A stretch of 64,000 nucleotides of DNA from Bolinopsis microptera (lineage: Eukaryota > Ctenophora > Tentaculata > Lobata > Bolinopsidae). The stretch's first letter is position 1. Each line of letters starts with the position of its first letter. The stretch covers positions 24,135,603 to 24,199,602 of the forward strand of contig NC_087072.1 in the NCBI RefSeq assembly GCF_026151205.1. The letters are read 5' to 3'. The notes below the pieces were generated by a model. It was not told the origin of the DNA and ran no database searches. It worked only from the letters and a program-made list of their open reading frames with translations. Below are positions 57,625 to 64,000 of this stretch, in pieces. Position numbers and translations under genes: made by a program.

Positions 57625-59440
57625 TGAGCTATGTCCACTCTCTATATATCAACTAGTGTGGTGTGGTCGAGTATTACTATTAGCTAACATTGGATCACCA
57701 CCATGATGCGTGTGTGTAATAACCTTATCTTACAATGCCATCTGTAGGCAGCTATAGCTACGACACCCTGGAAACCGATTGCTTGCAGGGTACACAGTGA
57801 CAGTGTACTTAGCTAGCTGCCCAGAGGACAAAGGGACGTGACACGATTGTATTGAATACATAAAGGCAGATCCATGGGATATTAATATGTGGCAGTGTAT
57901 ACTGCAGTATAATGGCAACCTACTTGCTCGATATAATAGCACGCTTTTGTTTGCAATTTTCGTGTCATCTTTTATGTAAAATCTAAAACAACGACAGGAT
58001 TAGATCCTATAAAAAACCCCAAAAAGTCAAATTAATTATTATCCAATATTAGAATAATGAGGGGGATCACGACACAGCACAAGCAACTTAAAGTGTACTC
58101 CGCGTATAATGCAGACAAGCGCTCTCACACAGACGAGAATACAGACTAAGTGTCATACCTATATAATGAGTCGTACAAGTCGGGACCCGCTCACAGGTGC
58201 AATATATGAATAATTAGAGATAGTTAACAGACAAGCTGTGCCATCACAACACATAATGCTAACAATCATTATATCATCAGGGTGGTAGCAGTGATCACCC
58301 GTACTCCGCAAGCAATCTGTACTCCTCCGCAGGCAGTCCACACCACGTGATACCAATATATAATGTTTACCAAGCTATACCACTAAACATATCAAACTGA
58401 GTGAGTTGGGATATGGTGTGCAGATTCACAGCATCAACATGTTGAGCAAGCTTAGTAAGTATTGGAACGTGTGATGTGTTCCCCTGTTCAGTAGCTGCTT
58501 GCAGTGAATGAGTATGTGAGATATTAGTATTGGTGGGTAGCGGCCACGTGTGTGTGTTGCTCTATATCATGAATATGTAAGACTGTAATATGTGAAATTG
58601 TCACACGTCAAAGTGCAGATTCTGACGCAAAATGTTGGGGAACTGAGGGTGAAGGTTTGGTGTGGAGCTTTCACACTCATGTTAGAGGGATTCTCAAAGA
58701 CACAAAATAGTGCACATGAATATTTGTGAGGAAAAGTACTTTGTGGAACACCAGATGTAGGTATTTTGTTTTTTATCGAAGAATAGAGTATATTATAGTA
58801 TTATGTGTAAACAGGTTTAGCTGGGATGGGCAAGTAGGTCAGTATAAAATAGACTGGTTTATAAGTCTTGAGACCATATGGGCCTGGAAAAGTAACTTAG
58901 CTAACCATTCCCTTGTCAACAATAGAATTAGACAAATGCCAAATATTTCATAAATCTTATATTCAAATAACAAAGCAGCAGACAGTGAGAAGTGTACAAG
59001 AAATTGGGCAAATATTTGGCCAAGTTATTCACCACAATAACAAACACTAGCAACGTCCCTACCGGAAGTCTGAAGACCGAATTTCCCATAGAATTAAACC
59101 GTCTGGACATTATGAAATGGGTATAAGACTTGCCTAATATATCAATTAGGGTTAGCTATTATTGAAAATGCTTTCATATTGCAGAGAAAGCAATTAATTG
59201 TTCTTAGTTGGAAGGGAATTGGTGTCAAAGTTCAAAAAGTATATTATATGTCCAATTTAACTGATTAAAAAATTGTGCAGACTTGACTTAGCAAATTTGT
59301 TGTGTAAACCTACGACTGTCTGAACCCTACAATTATGATTCAATTTACAAATATCATAGAAAATCGGCGACCCTAAACTTTGGAATCGATAGATTAAATA
59401 TCCAGCCCATAACAAATATCAATTAGTCTGAAGAATTAGT
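57625..59440. other. Gap without recognised gene
   Basis: No exon supported on either strand. Contains scattered E-box-like strings (CACGTGAT near 58343; CCACGTGTGTG near 58544). The part near 59446 is the 3' UTR of the minus-strand acetyltransferase. Confidence 0.5.
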
Positions 59441-59446
59441 AGAAGA

Positions 59447-60771
59447 TTAGTTGCCGTTGGTGATCCCGGCAAGACTCGCGATGGAATCCCTACTGAACTG
59501 CATTATAGTCAAGTCTGACTGATGTCTTCCACCCAGCTCGAGGTAGAATTTTTTTGCTCCGGTAGCTGAGTTCAGTTCTAGTCGAGATATCCCCGCTCCA
59601 ACGCTCAACTGTGAAAGAAAAGTCACTGTCAGAAATAAGTTTTGTGGGATGTCATGACTAGTGATACATTTACAAACAGTGTTTTATAGATCACTAACAG
59701 AGACCCTCTAGTGTTTGCAACAAAGTAACATACCTCATAAACATATAAAGTTATTATTGAAACAGTAATTAGGCAATAGGAGAGTGTTTAATGTAGACCG
59801 CTTAGCAGATTAAAAACCGGAAAAGCTCCGACGATAACAACTTACGACAGTTATAATTGCTGGAACAATTAATCTAAGTCACGTTCGGCAGAGAATGTTC
59901 CAGCAGTTTCATGGTTTATTAAAACTACGGCCCTTTCTGCAGCATCGAACTTTCTGGCAGACTATTCACTTCCAATAACCGTCAAACTGACACATATTTG
60001 TTGAAAGTTCCTAACTTAATAAATTAATAACCTTTGCTAAGTGCATCAGTACAGCCCTGCCAACACCTTGTCCTCTGTATTCTGGCACTACGTACAAATC
60101 TTCAAGTCTCAGGACCAGACCACTCCAGCCAAATGTTCGGCATGTCAAACCGTACGCCAAAATACCTGATCAGCATATTGTGAAATTTGTTAACTTCTTT
60201 TTCATTAACATTCATCAAAACTACATAAAAAACATAAAAACAATGGAAAGAAATGCTTTTCTTTGTGAAGACCACAATGTATATTCACTCATGGAAATCA
60301 AACCACACTTCCACACACTGACATATGATCAAATATATATATGAGTTGCGGTTACCTGTACCATTCTTGTTGCTGGAAACCTTGTAGACCTCGAAGGAAG
60401 ACTTGTTTTTAAGGTCACTTGGCCAGCCAGCTTCGGTGAATTCTTTCTCTGTTACTGACACTGAGTACCCCAATTCGTCTCCAAACCTCTGAATCAAAGT
60501 TATTAAATTATCAAAAAATGTTCCACACAGTTGTCTGAGACTCATGGGGCATGACAAATTAATCTTTTGCTGCGAATGGGTACTATAATATTACTATGAA
60601 TATATGGTGATACATTTATAAATTAACATATTAGCATATTTATATTACAGTTACATTGGTTAACGTCTGACTTGACCTAGCTATAAAACTTACATTCATT
60701 AGGTTGAAGATGTCATGAGAGTCTTCTCTGGACGCCAGCTGTACTTCCCACCCTGAACATAAATGGGACAT
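59447..60771 (-). CDS. GNAT acetyltransferase, spermidine/spermine (SSAT)-like
   Basis: Exons (minus) 60771-60694, 60488-60356, 60165-60032 and 59608-59447, all GT-AG with matching phases (0, 1, 0), give 168 residues, the usual SSAT size of about 170. The fold markers are the N-terminal LASREDSHDIFNLMN helix, FTEAGWPSDL, the strand ILAYGLTCRTF, LEDLYVVPEYRGQGVGRA (acetyl-CoA pyrophosphate loop) and the last motif AGISRLELNSATGAKKFYLE, equivalent to the L-V-L-D-W-N...Y region of SSAT. SSAT-family enzymes acetylate polyamines; SSAT2 prefers thialysine. The substrate here is not determined. The start at 60771 lies about 75 bp from the segmental-duplication junction, so the upstream region is no longer its original one. 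Confidence 0.88.
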
Positions 60772-61439
60772 GTCTGCAGCAAAGAATAAAGATCAACCAA
60801 ACTTTCAAATCTTCTGAGATCAGGTGAGACGGTGAGCACTGAGCCTTTATCGTTGCTGTCGATCACTTGGTCGTACTGCTTAGCCCGCTCAGTATACGAT
60901 GACTCAGGGGTGGCATCTGTTGGCAGCTCCGGGTTGTAGGTGATGCTCTGACTCTTCCAACCGAGTCCAATGTGAGACCCAGCTGTGAGTTCTGTGACAT
61001 CAGAGCGGTCGTGGCAGTAGTACACTGTCGAGCTCTCGGCAGTGATCCTTGTCGAATCCTCTGTATCGGCCAATTCTTTACCCTCTTTCTTACTGCTCTT
61101 CCGAACGACGGACACGTCGATCCGGGGAATATTCTTATCGGCCTTGTCCCCCACAGAAGTACAGCGGAGGGTGAGGGGTTCCTCTATGTCCTCCCACCTG
61201 ATGACCCTGCAGCACCTGTACCTCACGTGACTCAACTCGCATTTCTGACAATTCAGCTTCGTTACATTTGGTTTGATCACTTCCTGAATTATCGTCTTAG
61301 CAAAGTATGAAACACAGTACACTTCCGCACTTTGGTCCTTGCTGATCGGGATCACGTAATTGGCATCAGGTTTTCTGTTATCAATAACCGCTAGACCCAG
61401 CAGGGAGAGGCTGAGGAGGGATAGCAGTCGGAGCAGCAT
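60699..61439 (-). CDS. Chimeric frame: 5' part of membrane-protein gene fused to acetyltransferase 5' region
   Basis: From the ATG at 61439 the frame is nearly identical to the intact membrane protein for about 197 residues (signal peptide and most of the ectodomain), up to QYDQVIDSND. At the duplication junction near 60848 it continues into unrelated sequence (KGSVLTVSPDLRRFESLVDL and on), which comes from the upstream region and first exon of the acetyltransferase gene read in a different frame, stopping at 60699. The product, 246 residues, lacks the membrane segment and would be secreted if made. It is probably a by-product of tandem duplication, but its promoter region is intact and the acetyltransferase exons follow on the same strand. 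Confidence 0.8.
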   Translation of the reverse strand: MLLRLLSLLSLSLLGLAVIDNRKPDANYVIPISKDQSAEVYCVSYFAKTIIQEVIKPNVTKLNCQKCELSHVRYRCCRVIRWEDIEEPLTLRCTSVGDKADKNIPRIDVSVVRKSSKKEGKELADTEDSTRITAESSTVYYCHDRSDVTELTAGSHIGLGWKSQSITYNPELPTDATPESSYTERAKQYDQVIDSNDKGSVLTVSPDLRRFESLVDLYSLLQTCPIYVQGGKYSWRPEKTLMTSST

Positions 61440-64000
61440 GTTAGGAATGGTAAATTCCTTGTTAACCGCTGAGTGCTGAACTGTTCTTAAAACAGTGAAC
61501 AAGCAGATGAACTGTGATACAAACGAATGCAAGCAGAACAAATGAGTATCTATCAGAGGAGGCTGTGATTATGTCGGATTCAGTAGTAAATATCTTTATG
61601 AAGGAGTAGTACGCGTCAATTGTTTGAGTACGATACTATTGTCTGAAAACAATAGGATATTCAGGTAGATCCGTGCGAAACAATATGATACGCTGTATGT
61701 TCGAACTACTGTACACAACTGTCTTGGAGTAGGATAGAGAGAAAACCGGGTAAGTGCCACTCTGTTAATTCGCTGTAAATGATGGTCTAGAACCCAATTA
61801 TGAGCCGTAATTAGCTCGATATGGCAGCGTTTTAAACCATTTATCTTCGGCTCATTTCCTGGGAGAATTACACGATTGTTACAGTTAATTAAGTCTGTTT
61901 TAATACAATTACTGAGTCATAGAAACCACGATTTACCAACTGCATCCGATGTTAATCTGTGATTATTTGGAGCACTTAATGGTATGTAAGGTGGTATGTA
62001 TGGTATGTAAGGTGGTATGTTGTCTTACTGGAAATCTAACTTTGTCAGTGTGTGAGTGTACTTTGGCTGCCGAACAAATCAAAGCTGTATGCAGTAAACA
62101 ATGGAATATAGGCTAATGGCAGCTTGAAACTCTCTCCCAAGCAGTGGATAATGCATATTCATGGAGTATACTACGCTCCAGGCGCTAAACGTTTCTTAAT
62201 GGTCAACAGCTTAGAGCGGGTTAACATGGTGTCCTCCCATTGTATAGGCTTAATAGACTATACCAAAAACACGGAGAACAAGTCGCGGAAACCAGAGTTA
62301 ATGTTAATCTGCTGAATAGTCAAGATATAGCGACAGTTATATTATACGTGATTTGAAGTGCAACTGGACTGGAGTTTAAATTGTATAATAAATGATATCG
62401 TGCACTGGCCACTGCCCAGTCCAAGTCCAAATATAGCTATAAGTTTTTGGCTGTAATGAAGATTCCTTTATTTAGTGCCAGAAGTAGCTAATCACTGACC
62501 TGTTGTAAAGCTTACTATAGGCTGATTAAGAATAGCGAATAATGGCCCTCTCCCTCTAATAGTAATACCTTAATACAAATACTCAGAACCTATACTATTG
62601 TTAATGGTACCTGCACTGTTGACGACACAATGTTCATATCAGCTGATTATCAATGCAGCACCTACATGAACTTTATTACCTCCCGCATTGCACAATAAAG
62701 GCAGTATCGAGTTGGAAATGAGCCAGAACTAGAGTGCATTGTAAGGCAACATAGTAGCCTGATCGACTAGCAGCAGCAAGTAAAGCCCTGGGCAGCAAGC
62801 TAGAGTGTCGATTAAGAAAACGATAGGCGCCTCGCTAGCTGGGCAGGCAGTGGCTTTAACGGATTTAAACCGCATAGTTAACGGACTGGCCTAGCTATGC
62901 TATTAGATCGATTACTCCTCTATTACATATTAGGTTAAATAAAACTATATAGATTTCATCATAAATAGCTACTATCATACTCTACTCTTTATATAATTAG
63001 GTAGGATACGGCAGGCCTATGAAAATTCAAAATAGGCCGAAGCCTCCACATTTGGTCGATATTATATATTCCTTACTTGAGGTCACTATAAAGTCTACTG
63101 TCTAAATGACGATAATTGTTAGGTAATAGGTTTGGTCCTTTGTATAAGCTGTAATCCTACCTATTGACCATCGTTTACGAAATGAACAGCAAACTCCACA
63201 GAATGAACCTGAAAATGATTGAAAAAAAAACTTAAAATATTTATCCTATGCTAAAGCAATAGACAGCGGATTTGTTGTAGTGATCTCAGTAAGGGGCCAT
63301 CTACTTAGGACGTCCGGAAAATAGGGAGGGGGTGGGTTTGGAATTTGGGACTAATCCGGACAAGGGGAGGGTGGTTGGTTTCTGAAAATCCGGACGCCCG
63401 GAAATTTTGGCAGAATTACCGAAAAAGTCCTATTTATTTCAGCTCTTTGACACTGATTACTCTGTAAGTTTAGATCCCTGTATTTTGAACGAGTACTTAA
63501 ATGTACTTAAATGTAACTGTGCTAAACTTGTTCGACACTAAATGTATTATACTGTCTATTTTAAGTAACTACACATTTTATTTGTACTCTTAAAAGTAGC
63601 TAGAAATCCAGACGTCCGGGGGAGGGGTCGTTTTGAAAATTCGGACACACCCGGACAGGGGGAAAAACTATTATTTCTGAATATCTTAATGGCTTATTGA
63701 ACAAACAAAGAGAGTTAACGAAAGAATCTTAAAGCATTCTAGTGAAATGAGGGCTAAAGAATTGAACTAAAAGCCATGTAGTATCTCACGATCATTAAAT
63801 ATATTAGATAAGAGCAATTTAACGATTATAACATTATAGTGGGTAGCAATTATACTGTTATATTATGCAAGGAATAGTTCCCAGAATTATCTGTATGGCT
63901 TTGGGGTCTCATTATAACTAATTACTAATCCTAACAATATTTGACTGATCGGAAATAATATACAAAGCTATGCAGTTGTGTTCTAACGTTGACATTATTG
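60848..64000. repeat. Segmental duplication, right copy (continues past the window)
   Basis: Direct repeat of 54040-57201. The left border joins acetyltransferase upstream sequence (GTGAGCACTGAGCC) to membrane-protein coding sequence (TTTATCGTTGCTGTCG). If the event is a simple tandem duplication of a 6.8-kb unit, a second acetyltransferase gene should lie beyond 64000. Confidence 0.95.

Overview
The window is animal nuclear DNA: AT-rich, with short GT-AG introns, metazoan gene families (slingshot phosphatase, PIM-like kinase, BOD1L1-like, DUS1L, PRKRIP1, gamma-glutamyltransferase, SSAT-like acetyltransferase) and many small transposons. The phylum cannot be fixed from sequence alone. A cnidarian or similar marine invertebrate fits the Penelope-like element, PIM-type kinase and short-repeat content, but this is inference. 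Exon joins below were made by eye from splice signals and reading-frame phase.

1-15 kb: one slingshot-type cofilin phosphatase gene on the plus strand. Nine exons were joined by matching splice phase, from 411-568 to 14574-14843; the true 5' end is outside or unresolved. Its 8.5 kb intron contains two complete minus-strand genes (a PIM-like kinase and a multi-pass membrane protein, plus a decayed copy of the latter's 3' end). The next intron holds a Penelope-like retroelement with a 13-bp target duplication and an orphan LINE ORF1-like reading frame.

15-22 kb: repeat-rich gap with a clear non-autonomous hAT-like element (perfect 8-bp target duplication), several foldback repeats, and a minus-strand secreted PAN/apple-like four-domain protein whose reading frame breaks at a hexanucleotide repeat.

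22-32 kb: secreted gamma-glutamyltransferase with an extra N-terminal Cys-rich segment; an unrecognised coiled-coil gene with a duplicated last exon; minisatellites; a second orphan ORF1-like frame lying between inverted copies of a hairpin-forming repeat; a transposon protein fragment; and an array of four consecutive, unrelated stem-loops at 32.6-32.8 kb.

34-47 kb: compact housekeeping block, all on the plus strand: two tandem BOD1/Shg1-like paralogues with matching intron phases and an identical 131-bp second exon (one ends in an RS-rich tail, the other is a large BOD1L1-like protein), then DUS1L tRNA-dihydrouridine synthase and PRKRIP1.

47-64 kb: gene-poor and repeat-rich (hairpin arrays, five CACGTG boxes in 85 bp, two copies of a 170-bp inverted-repeat element, poly-G tracts). 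It ends in a recent direct duplication with an offset of about 6.8 kb. The duplication junction cuts a type I membrane protein gene and fuses its 5' half and upstream region to the 5' end of an SSAT-like acetyltransferase gene, giving a new chimeric reading frame.
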